DNA of 64,000 nt, taken from NCBI RefSeq assembly GCF_932294415.1, contig NC_065542.1:51945406-52009405 (forward strand), given 5' to 3'. Source of the stretch: Quercus robur (Eukaryota; Streptophyta; Magnoliopsida; Fagales; Fagaceae). Under the pieces are notes generated by a model that worked only from the letters and a program-made list of their open reading frames with translations, ran no database searches and was not told the DNA's origin. The position numbers were made by a program, and so were the translations under genes. This document shows positions 11,270-22,600 of the stretch, piece after piece (position 1 is the stretch's first letter; every line of letters starts with the position of its first letter).

Positions 11270-12291
11270 TCAAAAGGCTTTGTCACACTCCTCATCCCAC
11301 TGAAATCCCTTCCATTTCTTCAGAAGTTGATAAAATGGTCTGCAGCGATCAACAAATTTGGAAATGAACCGATTTAGTGCAGATAACATCCCGGTTAATA
11401 ATTGTACTTCTTTGGGATTGCTCGGTTGTCTGAGGCGATTCACAGCTTCGATCTGGTCGGGATTGGCCTCTATCCCCTGAGTAGAGATCAGATACCCCAA
11501 GAACTTACCAGCCCCCATGTCGAAAGTGCACTTCTCAGCATTCAGGTGCAACTTATGCTGCTGGAGTACCTTAAATACCCCCCGAAGATCTTCTACATGT
11601 CATGGTTCCTGTTTACTCTTTACTACCATATCGTCAATGTATACTTCTACCGTGCACCCAATTTTCTCTCGAACATCCTTGTCATCATTCACTAGTACGT
11701 GGCTCCGGCGTTCTTTAACCCAAATGGCATTACGTTATAGTGATAGTTTGCATCCGGGGAAATGAATGTTGTCTTTTCTCGATCCTCAGGTGCCAGGGCA
11801 ATCTGGTGATACCCCTGAAAGGCGTCCAAGAAGCTCATTCTTAGGTGTCCGTATGTAGCATTTACCAATTGATTAATCTTGGGCATTGGGAACGAGTCTA
11901 TAGGACATTCCCGGTTTAAGTCTGTGAAATCCACACAAACCCTCCATTTGCCATTCTTTTTCTTCACTACCACTATGTTTGCTAACCATTCCGGGAAGAA
12001 TACTTCTCTTATCACCCCTGCTTCCTTCAGCCTTTGGACTTCCAACTTGACCGCGTCAACATGCTCTTTCGATGCTCTTCTCGGCTTTTGTTTTTTCAGG
12101 GGGAATGATGGGTCCACGTTGAGCTTATGGACAATGAACTCGGGATCTACTCCGGGCACTTTATACGGACTCCATGCAAAGACATCCACATTCTGTAAAA
12201 GGAATAACAATATTTCTACCTTATCTTGGTCTTTCATGCTTGTGCCTATTTGGAAATAATTATTAGTATCTGGAAAAATTTTGACCTTCAA
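11270..12291 (-). pseudogene. E1 reverse transcriptase (frameshifted)
   Basis: At 12291-11692 are the fingers and palm: the KKKNGKWRVCVDFTDLN motif, PMPKINQLV, FLDAFQGYHQI, and MPFGLKNAGATY. Right after GATY come two adjacent stops, TAG TGA, where relatives read Gln-Arg. A frameshift follows. The YIDDMVVKS active site is legible in another frame near 11640. The thumb/connection continues at 11551-11270 (LNAEKCTFDMGAGKFLGYL). It is homologous along its length to E2 RT and dead through stops plus a shift. Confidence 0.92.
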
Positions 12292-12522
12292 AACTTCCTC
12301 AACACAACTTGCCCCTACTTCTTCTCGGGGCTTCTATAATTGCTATGAAGTTACTTCTTCGATGGTTTCCTTTTGTTCAACCTGCTCGCCTTTCCACCTG
12401 ACCGCCTCGACCAGGCACTGTCTAGCCACTTGCTGATTTCCTTGTACCACGGCAACTCCATGCTCGGTGGGAAATTTAACTTTCATATGCAAGGTGGACA
12501 GAACAACCTTCATTTCGTGAAT

Positions 12523-13284
12523 TCACGGCCTTCCCAGGATTGCTGTGTATGGTGAGAACGATCTGACTACTATGAAGGTCACCATCACTTCCTTGCCTTC
12601 CATATTCACCGAAAGAGAAATTTGACTCTCGGGGATCACCACTCTTTCATCAAATGAGACCAACGGCGTATCATATTTCATCAAGTCCTGATTTTTTAAT
12701 CCGAGCCCCTCGAACAAATTTGGGTACATTACATCGGCTCCGCTTCCTTGGTCTATCATCACTCTTTTCACTAAGAAGCCACTTATCTGTGCTGTTACCA
12801 CCAACGCATCATCATGAGGTTGGATCGTTCCCTCCAGATCTTTATTGTCAAAAGAGATTGCTAGCCAGCCAACTTTCATCCTTTTTCTGAGTGATCGTCC
12901 TTCCGCACAGGTTTCTTTGGGCGTCACTGTTAATACTCCTCTTCTGGTTGTGGCTGCACTCCTCGAGGCAGCGTGGATAACCTTGATCACTCCCAACGGC
13001 GGCGGGAGGGGGTTCCCTTTCTGTTGAACACCATGGTCGGCATCTCGGTTACCGGAATCCACTACGAACTCTTTCAAATATCCTGCCTTCACTAGTTGTT
13101 CCAGATGATCTTTTAATACGTGGCACTGCTCAGTGGTGTACCCTTTATCTCCGTGGTATGTGCAGTACAAGTTTTGATTCCTCCGGGACGGGTCGCCCTC
13201 CATCTTGTTCGACCACCTGAAGAATGACTCATTCTTAATCCGGTCTAAAATTTTGTGTACCGGCTCTTTGAACGCCACATTCAC
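12523..13284 (-). pseudogene. E1 gag C-terminus and retropepsin-like protease
   Basis: A single 253-residue frame. It starts in the nucleocapsid-like part (FKEPVHKILDRIKNESFFRW) and includes a zinc-binding-type pattern YCTYHGDKGYTTEQC (C-x2-H-x7-C). The protease follows: DDALVVTAQISGFLVKRV, active site IDQGSGADVMYP (an Asp-Gln-Gly-Ser form of the D-T/S-G motif), then VVRSFSPYTAILGRP. It shares the frame of gag upstream and the start of RT downstream, separated only by stops, so the original was one polyprotein. Confidence 0.88.
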
Positions 13285-13308
13285 CCCTCCAATTTGTGCT
13301 TCTGGTTC

Positions 13309-14481
13309 CTACATCTTGAAATCCTTCTTTGGTCTTGTTGGAAAAACGTCTTGTTTAGAGCGACCAAGCAACGGGGCCTTACCCTTATTCTGCAGCCGAT
13401 CATCTTTAAGATGTTTATACTCCTCAATACGCCTCATAAGTTGCCTCATATTCTCGGGAGGTCTTTTCGACAACGACTCCCGTAGTTCAGAGTCTTCGGG
13501 AAGCCCCATCCTGAAAGTGCTTGCCATAATCTTCTCATTGCCCTCACCGATTTCATTGTATAGTTCCCAATATCGACTGGCATAACTCCGAAGGGTTTCG
13601 CCGACCTTCATTTTTATGGAAAGCGGCGCATCCACTGGTTACGGCACCTAGCTGCACATCACGAATCGAGCGCCAAACTCCTAGATCAGCTCAGCGAAGC
13701 TGCGAATGGAACCTTTCCATAATCCGTTAAACCATCTCAAGGCCGTGGAGCTGAGACTAGAGAGGAACACCTTACACATCAGCGCATCATTGTGTGCATG
13801 TAAGGACATCATATGGATATAATGACTGATGTGCTCCACAGGGTCCGTCTTCCCATCGTAGGAATTAAATGGCGGCCGTGTAAATTGGCTCGGCATAGGG
13901 GCCTGTTCAATTTCATTTGAGAATGGAGACCGAGCAGCTCTTTGTAAGGCCTGGCTCATTTCGTCCATGGCAGCATTGTAGGGTTGTTGTTCCTCCGGGG
14001 AATTCGAATCACGGTCGTCATATCTGTGTGACCGTGAATGGTTTCGGCACTAACGCGTCTCTTGGGAATGCAAGCGATTCCTGTGTCGGTGTGATTCTCG
14101 GGAAAGTGACCTATCCCGGAATTTTTGGGGACCGGACTGGCTAGAGCTTTCTTCGCCTCGACTTCCCACACTATCATCCCTCCTTTCTCGGTTGTCTCGG
14201 TCCCTTCTTTGGCGCCAACCCTTTGCCTCCAACTCCAGATCCCTCACCAATCTGCGCAACCGCTCCAGCTCTTGGTCTCTCCCATCACGCTACCCGTGTC
14301 CCGAGGCACCCAACATTGTTCGGTGAGTTTGGTCTGACCCTTCCCCTAGGCCAGATTCTTCTTCTCCTTGCCCACGCTCCCTATCCTCATGCATTTTCTG
14401 CTTTCTTTCCCGCCATGTGGAGTCCCGTGAAGATCCTACCGATCCACTCTTGGCTTGGCCTCCCAAACGCCCTTCAGACAT
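13309..14481 (-). pseudogene. E1 gag (capsid part), interrupted by stops
   Basis: Three pieces in one frame. At 14481-14290 is a charged N-terminus, starting 64 nt after the 5' LTR as in E2. At 14259-14050 is an Arg/Ser-rich stretch. At 13968-13681 and 13635-13309 is the Retrotrans_gag-type capsid with FNSYDGKTDPVEHISHY, ALMCKVFLSSLSSTALRWFNGL, LRSYASRYWELYNEI and FRMGLPEDSELRESL. At least three nonsense codons separate them. It aligns throughout with the more intact E2 gag. Confidence 0.88.
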
Positions 14482-14524
14482 TTCCCGTGCTTAAGTCTCA
14501 ATCGAACCACAGTTTCGTAGGATA

Positions 14525-14542
14525 GCCCCACGGTGGGCGCCA
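14525..14542 (-). other. E1 primer binding site
   Basis: On the minus strand, TGGCGCCCACCGTGGGG begins 2 bases inside the 5' LTR boundary. The TGGCGCC start is shared by all Tat-type PBSs in this window except E4 (TGGAGCC). The donor tRNA is not certain; the first bases fit the 3' end of tRNA-Asp. Confidence 0.7.
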
Positions 14543-14544
14543 AT

Positions 14545-15109
14545 TGTGCGCGCCGGAAATGAGACTATTGGGCTTACCCTCACTTGAGCTCACAACTTAT
14601 TTATAAGGTGGGCTTTAGGATTTCCTACTTTAGGTCGTTCTCGGCCTAGAGACTCAAAGTAATATTCTCTCTCTCTTCCTGAATAATTGTTTTTCTCTCT
14701 TTTTTCTAAACCCCCGTTTCTTCCCCAACTTCTCCTATTTATAGCTCTAAGTTAGTGGGGAGATCATGATTACTGCCATTGTTAGTGCAATTGAAGGTCC
14801 AATATTATCTGTTATAAGTGGATGTTTAGGTGAGAGTGGAATGCAACGATTATGGCTTTGGAACTTGGTTCCAACTCAAGCGAATATGCCCGGTAGTGAT
14901 GTTTCTTGGAAATTGCCAAGCATCCTATGGTATGTTCGTATTTTAGTCTTTCTTTATTGTTTGGGCATTTTACGCCGAGCACTGGTTAGGGGACGAGATT
15001 TGGACTTGTATTTTATGTGGGTAGAATAAAAAGGGATTTGAAAAACTGGGCCGTGCTACTGGGCCTGAATCCAAGGCCCAATTGGATCTGGGTACCTCGG
15101 TGCCATACA
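14545..15109 (-). repeat. E1 5' LTR (565 bp)
   Basis: Bounded by TGTGCG and CATACA and collinear with 4758-5323. On the minus strand a TATA box TATAAATAGG (14744-14753) is a plausible core promoter. Confidence 0.95.
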
Positions 15110-15541
15110 GCCGTACTTTGTAAACTTGGTAGCATGATGTGTCAGCTTGTGATAGGTTAGGAATTTTCTCTCTCCACAAATGGTGTTACCCAATTCCGAC
15201 TATGAGTTTTAATTTGGTAATTTTTTAAAAGTGTAGAGATTAAATTGATACTTTTAAATTTATAGCATTTAATTTGGACTACCCCAAAATGATAGGGTTT
15301 AAATTCTGTAGATTTTTCTTAAATTTTTTATTTTTATTGCTATTATAAGTAGGTTCCCATTTGGACCAAATATTGTTACGGTTCAATGCTATAGATTGTA
15401 CTTGATATTATTCAATTTATAAATATCACTCACTTCATAAGGTCTTTTAGTTTGGATAGTTATAATGGAGAGAATTTGAACTCACCATATTATGTACAAA
15501 GGAGGAGGTGCAACAAGTTAAATTATAAAGACTCTTTAGAG

Positions 15542-16677
15542 CAAGGTTGTCAAAATCGGGATTTTACGTAGGATCGTGGGAGGTAGGTAGGATCATGGAT
15601 CGTAGGATCGAATCGTGGATCGTAAGATCCTACCTATTTTCAGATTTTAAGCAAAAATCCTATTGATAGTGACTTTGTATGTTATATAATCACTTAAAAT
15701 ATGAATCCATCCATTAAAAAAAAAAATTTGCATCATAAAATGTAATTTGCACGCACTACATTGTTCTTATGTTATTCTAACGAAACAAAATATATTTAAC
15801 TTTTGACATAATATATCTAAAAAGTTCAGTACATGTTTAAGTAGCAACTAAGTACTAAAATATTATTTACACATATGGAAAATATTTTCCAAATTCTAAG
15901 TTCCAAATCCAAAATAAGTTAGGTTAGTTAGCATATAAAAACTAGCTAACTACAAATTTACAATATGTAATTCAAAAAGAGAATTCTCAATCTAATTACA
16001 AACTAGCTAATTACAAATATAAAATCCAAAAGAGAATTCTCAATCTAAGTACTAACTACCAAAAAAGATTACCAGAAAGCTTAAAGGCAGCAATGGCTCA
16101 CGGCAACATCATTGAGAGGGCTGAGAGGTGCTGGGTTTTTGACAGAGGATTGAGAAGGCGCGGGATTGAGGTGCTGGCGCTGAATGTTTCTAAATACTTA
16201 AGAAAGCTTGAAAGTAGCGATGGCTCACCATTGAGAGGGCTAAGAGGTGCTGGATTTTTGACAGGGGACTGTGGAGGCGCGGGACAGAGCTGCTGCGTGT
16301 TGGAGCTTTTGACAGAGGATTGAAGAGGCACGGGACTGAGGTGCTGGCGCTGAATGTTTCTAAATGTTTCTAAATACTTAAGAAAGCTTGAAAGCAACAA
16401 TAGCTCATCATTGAGAGGGCTGAGAGGTGCTGGGTTTTTGACAGGGGACTGTGGAGGCGCGCAAGACAGAGCTGCTGCATGCTGGAGCTTAGTGTTTCTA
16501 AAATATTTAGGTTTTGTTTTTGAAAACTTAACTTAAGTAGTATAGGTTTTTTTGAGATTTTATTTTGAGAGAGGGCTAAATTTGGGACTTCAATTCATTG
16601 GGCTTGTGGGTATTAGACCTTTAGGTGGAGCAGGGATTATTATACTGGACTTACCCAAATGACCCAAATGAATCCCA

Positions 16678-16713
<36 letters not shown>

Positions 16714-16870
16714 CCTAATGGTAGGATCGGTAGGATCCCATACGATCCTACATGATCCTACAAACGATCCTAACATTTTTGCGATCCTGCTACGATTTTA
16801 ATCTTTTTGGTGAGGTGGGATCGTAAAATCGTGCGATTTTACGATCCGGATCGCGATTTTGACAACCTTG
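15542..16870. mobile_element. Non-autonomous hAT element, 1.33 kb
   Basis: The ends are 17-bp inverted repeats CAAGGTTGTCAAAATCG / CGATTTTGACAACCTTG. They are flanked by an exact 8-bp duplication CTTTAGAG (15534-15541 and 16871-16878). The subterminal arms are rich in GGATCGTAGGATC-type motifs in both orientations. The interior has a three-copy repeat and a 32-base A run (16681-16712). No transposase is recognisable. Confidence 0.92.
16094..16500. repeat. Internal repeats of the 1.33-kb hAT element
   Basis: Three related blocks each begin near ATTGAGAGGGCT(G/A)AGAGGTGCTGG (about 16113, 16231, 16409). They continue through TTTTTGACAG(A/G)GGA and AGGCGCG. Two of them continue through GCTGAATGTTTCTAAA and a TACTTAAGAAAGCTTGAAAG stretch. 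Spacing is about 118 and 178 bp. Frames run through on both strands, but I recognise no protein. Confidence 0.75.
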
Positions 16871-16878
16871 CTTTAGAG

Positions 16879-18318
16879 TCTAGTAAACATTTTTTATACC
16901 TTCCTCGTTCAAAATTCAAATTCTTCCTCTCTAATTGTTAATTTATAAAAAAAGTAAAATTTGAATTGGTTGAACTAGAAAATTTAAACCCCCTATTTTT
17001 TAAAAATATTTTTTGGCTTTCTTTAACTTTTTGATAGTGACCGAAATTTTTTTTTTTTTTTTTTTTTGGTTGATAAGCTAGAGTGACTGAAGGGTTATTA
17101 CTTGGTTGTCGCATTCTCACAATAATTGAATCTTATCAAGATATTTTTCTTATTTCTTTAATACGTGATGATGAATAATAATAATATGATGACAAAGTTT
17201 CTTCTCTTTTGTTTTTTTAATGAAAAAGGCCAAAATTCCAGTTCCACAAAAGAATAAAATATCTGCTCCATTACATTACAGTGTGCCGGGGTGGCAAAAT
17301 TCCAGTGTGCCCGCCGTAGTGCCCAAATTGTACACGGATTTGACTCCTCTACCTTTCAAAAGGAGAGAGTTGAATGGTAAATCACGATCGAACTTTCATG
17401 ATCGGATGGTTGAGGGTTCACTATAAGAAAATGTGTCATATTACATTAATTTGCAAGAGAAAATATATATAGATAAATAAAAGGAACTTGCCCCTAAAAA
17501 TTTATTAAATTTATTTTAGTTTAGCGGCTACCTAAATCTCTATTATCAAATTTCTAATAGTTGTAAATTACTATCTTAAATCTCAATCATTAAAAGTTTC
17601 AAAAATGTAAAAGAAATTGTATTATTTGTTTTATATTATTACATTCATTTCTCATAATTTTTACTTTTGAAAAAAAGAAGAAGATCATACATCATAAGTT
17701 TTTTCGTTTTATAAATTAAGGTAATCTTTTTTATTCACTCTGGATGATATTTATGAGATGTTTTATTTTATTTATATATGCATTTCAATTTATTTATGCA
17801 TTCCATAGGAAATTAAAATTCAAAGTATTTTACACGATCAATAAATCACAGAGTTAACACTTTTATCAAGCATTTATTCATGCCATCAATTAAATCATTT
17901 AAATAAGTAATATAATTGTGAAATATCTATTTTTTAGAGAGTTAAATATGGATTTTTATTTGAATTACAATATAACCAATATCAACTAAAAGAAGATGTA
18001 TAGAAGAAAGAGCCATATAGTTCAAGATAATATCCTACTCTCTTTTATTTAGAAGAATTAGTTAGGGTTTAAATCCCCAAACTTCTGTTTCGAATATCAA
18101 AAATCTAAAAGATTTTTTTTTTTTTTAAAAAGATTTAAAAAAGTTGTTTTCCTAAAACTTACCCACCAATAAACATTCCATTTATTCATCTAATTTTAAT
18201 ATTCAGTATTATTAGATATTAGTCACAATTTAAAGAACTTGTATGATATTATGAATCTATTTGAAGTAAAAGAGTAATGCCAAATATACAATATTGAAGA
18301 TTTACTTATACAAAAGAG
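16879..18318. other. AT-rich intergenic DNA
   Basis: Poly(T) tracts and AT-rich sequence. A GC-richer patch at 17275-17425 has a short frame with no recognisable domain. No gene is supported. Confidence 0.55.
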
Positions 18319-18655
18319 ATTAAATTCTATAAGGATGTGGTGTAAAACCCATGTTTTACCCCTTCAATCCCAACATGCTACATTATCTTAAATTCTATAA
18401 GGACGTGGTGTAAAACCCATATTTTACCCCTTCAATCCCAACATGCCACATTATTTTATTACATATTTAAGAATAAATACAATTACACTCAATCAATTCT
18501 AGTACCCATATATAAATCCAACCAAATTGAAAATTTATTGAGATGATATTAGGTGTGGTAGGATGTATTGAATTTTAAATAAAATGCTAATGTGGCAATC
18601 ACTTATTGGATGGTGTAAAACATGAGTTTTACACTCCATCCTTATAGAATTTAAT
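18319..18655. mobile_element. Candidate MITE with 19-bp TIRs
   Basis: ATTAAATTCTATAAGGATG at 18319-18337 is the exact reverse complement of 18637-18655. The left end carries a second copy of the terminal ~68 bp (about 18323-18390 and 18391-18458), a direct duplication of TAAATTCTATAAGGAYGTGG and its GTGTAAAACCCAT continuation. The target duplication is ambiguous because the ends are TTAA-rich. No coding capacity. Confidence 0.65.
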
Positions 18656-19560
18656 ATCTATTATAAAATATTTCACAATTGTTGATATGACAAGTTATTA
18701 ATGGTAGAGAATAAATTAATGGCAATAAGGAAAACAAACAAAAATAAATCTAAGAGTTTTTTTTTTAATTTTTTTTTTATATAAAAAATTTACTTTTAAT
18801 GAAACGGGAATATATGTAAAAGATCTAAAAGCCTTTTATTGGGTAAATTACCATTTTGGTTCCTAATGTATATTTTATTCGTGAAAATAGTCCTTATCAT
18901 TTCAAATATATTGGTTTATTCTCTAATTTTTTTGGTATTGTATTAAAATAATATGTAAATAACAATGATATTAATTTTTTTTTGTCACATAAGCTATCAC
19001 GTGTCCCTAATTTAAAAAATATAATATATATTTGAAATTAGTTTATTTTTAGATTCGAAAATTTCTTTTCTTTTAGGAACCAAATTAAGGTTAAAAACCC
19101 ATAATTCAAAACAAAAATTCCTTGCTTTTCCCATATTTTCTTAAATTACTAAAGTTGTGTTTGGCATTGCTTGAAAAAAATAGTATTTTTTACTATCTAA
19201 CTTATTTTTGCTACTATTCATATGTTTTATTGTACTTTTTAGTATCATTCATAGGTTTTATAGTACTATTTCAACTAATTTTTGACTTTATTTACAATAT
19301 TTTTAATAATTTTTTTAATTTTAATTAAATAAATTGTTTCTAAATAGATTCAATAAAAACAAAAACTTGAAGCTCAAGAAAACTAATCAAGAAAAAAAAA
19401 AAAAAAAAAGTTACCATACTTTTTCCCAAAATTCGATTTTTGATATAATTAGAGTTTTTGTTGTACTCTCTCTCCAATAAATATCCCCCTACACACACTC
19501 CTAGTCGGAGTGCAAAAAGGTTCCAAAAAGAAGTCAAAAGTCCTTATCCATAAGCACTAC
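18656..19560. other. AT-rich upstream region of the DUF760 gene
   Basis: Poly(T), poly(A) and low-complexity AT DNA. No gene, and no regulatory motif apart from the TATA box listed next. Confidence 0.5.
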
Positions 19561-19564
19561 CACA

Positions 19565-19577
19565 TATATATATAAAT
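19565..19577 (+). promoter_or_regulatory. TATA box of the DUF760 gene
   Basis: TATATATATAAAT lies 76-88 bp before the chosen ATG at 19653. That leaves a short, C/A-rich 5' leader typical of plant genes. Confidence 0.6.
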
Positions 19578-19652
19578 CATTGAAAACTTCACATTCATAC
19601 CAAACCCAAATCCCAAAATCCCATTCTTATCATCCCCCCACCTTATCAGTTG

Positions 19653-22600
19653 ATGGACCTTGCTACCACCACTCTCCCTTCTCGCTCACTTTACTTTTAC
19701 TTCTCTCCCAAAACTACCCTCAGCTTCCCCACCAAACCCTCCGTTGTTTCCCTCAAGCCCAGGGGCGTTTCCGTAATTGCCAGCGCCGGCGCTAGCCACC
19801 ACTGCGAGTCTTCTAGCAGTAGCAATAGCAATAGCAATAGCAATAGCAGCCTGAACTCGCCGCTAGAGCAACGGTCACAGGCGGGGAAGTTTTTGAGCAG
19901 TGTGTTGCAGAATCACAGGCAGTTGTTCCACGTGGCTGTCACTGAAGAACTTAAGCTCTTGGCTGATGATCGAAACGCCGCCGTTTCCCGTATGCTCCTC
20001 AGCTCTCACTCTGACGAAGCCTCCCTTCACAGGTTTCTTACTTTTTTTTTTTTAATTTTATAAAAAAGTATATATTTATAAAATTAAAAAAAACAAAACC
20101 AAACTTTTGGTTATTTTAGCCTTAATTTTAATATATATTAATAATTTTTTTTTACACGAATCCATGTGGAGTTGGTGAGTTTGTTGGCCTTTCACTTTAA
20201 TTTATGAGTTTTGTTTTATTTTTCTAAAATTTTCTTTGGTTCTTTTGTTGGGATTTTTTTTTTTTATGTGGTTTAAATTTGAATCAGTATTTAAAAAAGT
20301 TTGCATGAATTTAGTTTTTTGTCCCTAAATTTGAAGTTCATTTTCGCTCTTAAATTATTGCAAATTTTATACTCGGTCGGTTTTGGAATCGCTTAAAAAA
20401 AATAAAAAAGTTAAAAGCCGAATTTTGGAGCAATGGAACCACTTAACAGTGCAATGAACCCATTCTAGGAGAAAAATAATCTAATAATAAAATAAGGAAA
20501 CTTTTTCCCAAGTGGGTGTGGATTAGGTCCAGAGTTCTTAGTGGGTTTTTAGTGCACTGGACCGGTCAGATTGTGACACATGTCACTATCTGATTGGGTC
20601 CACTTCATTAGACACCGGACCCAAACTGCTTTTGCACCCTTCTCGAATCCCAAAATATATCTAAAGAATCTATCCTTAAAAAAAATTAGGGATGAAAACG
20701 ATAAATGCAAAGAAAAGTAAGCTTGCAAAACTGTGACACTAGTCTTCCATAAGACCTATTGTCTTGTGTAATAGGTGCATATGTCGCTCTCACATTGGTG
20801 TGGACCAACAAACATGGGATCCGTACCTATGTGAGAGGCGTTTTTATGCAATTATTGTACAAGATAATGTCCCGTTACAAATTTGGTTGGGCCAATGAGC
20901 TCTAACTCAAATGCCCACAAGAATGGATGGAAGATAAGTTCATGGGTTCAAACCGACCGGTTATTTTTGTAGCTTACAATTAAAATAAGTAATGTCTATA
21001 TCAATTGTCATGTGCTCATGTAATGACATCTCTGTTACATCAAGATGCAGGCCGTTATATTGAGACATATATATAAGATTAGATGTTCTAGTTTGACATG
21101 ACCTGGTACCTAAATAAATTTCGTCCTGGGCATGGGAAACTGCTAATTAAAAGAAAGATTTGGTTTGGACACTCATTGAATAGAACAATTAATTTTCTTA
21201 ATTTGTGTTTTGCCAGAGGTGGTCCTTTTTTTAAAGGAGATATTATGTCTGTATGAAAGATTATGAGAGTCTTGTACTAGTGACATCATAATTGAAGCTC
21301 TAACTTAACTTCATAACCTAAAGAGACAATTTTAACTTTGTTGTAACTAATAAGGTTGATTAGAGAAATGCATGACCTATTCTGGATTCTTAAGGTTTGT
21401 TTCCTTTCTTACCATTGATTATGCTTGTGAATTCTAGTGAATTAGGATTTGATCAACTCTATGATAGGTTGCATTTTGTAGATCATGTGTGACAACATCA
21501 GTTTGTTTTGATAATTCGATCCATATGATTTCATTCAAATCTTGTGGGTGGTAAAATTTTATGAGTGTGGAATTGAATCAGATGGTTGGATTTGTGAACC
21601 AAGTTGTTGTTGGATCATGAAATGGTCTTTCTGATCCCCCTTTCAAGTGATGATAAGATCTATTAACAGCTTAGTGTGGAACCTAACTTGAGCACCTAAC
21701 ATTATTTTACAGGATTTGAAGCCATTCATGATGAATTCAGTTGCAATTGGCTTACATTTTTGTTATTTGAAAGATTATGTAATGAAGGACTGCAATTCAA
21801 TGCTTTATTACTACTTTAGGTGTCCTGTAAATTGAGAGATAATTTGAAACTTCTCGTGCTATATAAAGTTTACTAACTTTATGGGCATGCTAGCTAGAAA
21901 TTTTAATCTGATGCACATTTGAACTTTCAGGCTTATGGAATTAATGAGAAGTGCCATCTGTTTGTAAATATAAATATTTTAGAGTATCTTGATGACAGCT
22001 TAAGCTTAAGCTTTTAGGATAATCTGTAATTTAACAACCTTCTTAGTTTCTGCTATTCTAATACTCTAAATGATCGACACTGATTGCATGGGAGGTGATC
22101 ATGTGTTGGCGAACTCACTGTAGGAGAGGTGTAGTGTCTATATCAATTAATTGTATAATAGTAGTCCATGGACTTATGATGGACCTGCTCAGTCACCTGG
22201 CTTCTATGGATGGAGACCAAGTATTCTACCCTGTGCCCCTCTTGAATGTGTATTACTTTCTGTCAGTTGAATGAGTTTAAAATGTATATATATATATGGC
22301 TAAGATGCAAGTTCAAAAATTTCCTGGATGTTGTAGAACCAATACTTGAGGTTAATATCAGCTCACTGGATGTAGGTGAATGTGTACCATATGTTGGACT
22401 TTAGGTGGCTGAAAAGTCTTGCAGTCTTGCTTTATTAGAGAACACCACAAAAAGTTGGGATCATATAGTTAATTTTCACTTTACTAATGTCTGGCTCCTG
22501 ACCATTTGCTGTGTTAGAATTTCAACCATTCAACATTTCAATATCATGTTCTTAAACTCTGAAAAACTATTGAGGATGTATTGATAACAAAAGAGAAATT

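Larger units (their letters stand above)
4758..15109 (-). mobile_element. E1: decayed Ty3/Gypsy Tat-type LTR retrotransposon
   Basis: A 10,352-bp element flanked by a 5-bp duplication GCCGT (4753-4757 and 15110-15114). It reads on the minus strand: 5' LTR 14545-15109, PBS, gag, protease, RT, RNase H, second RNase H, integrase, tandem array, antisense ORF, PPT, 3' LTR 4758-5323. The PPT on the minus strand is AATCAAGGGGGAGCTAA, directly next to the 3' LTR. The dual RNase H and the antisense ORF between integrase and 3' LTR are known traits of the Tat lineage. All frames carry stops or shifts, so it cannot move on its own. By eye the LTRs differ at about 8% of sites, making it the oldest of the four elements here. 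Confidence 0.95.

Noticed and set aside
17220..17426. 68-codon ORF
   Set aside because: No domain, no promoter signal, surrounded by degenerate AT-rich DNA.
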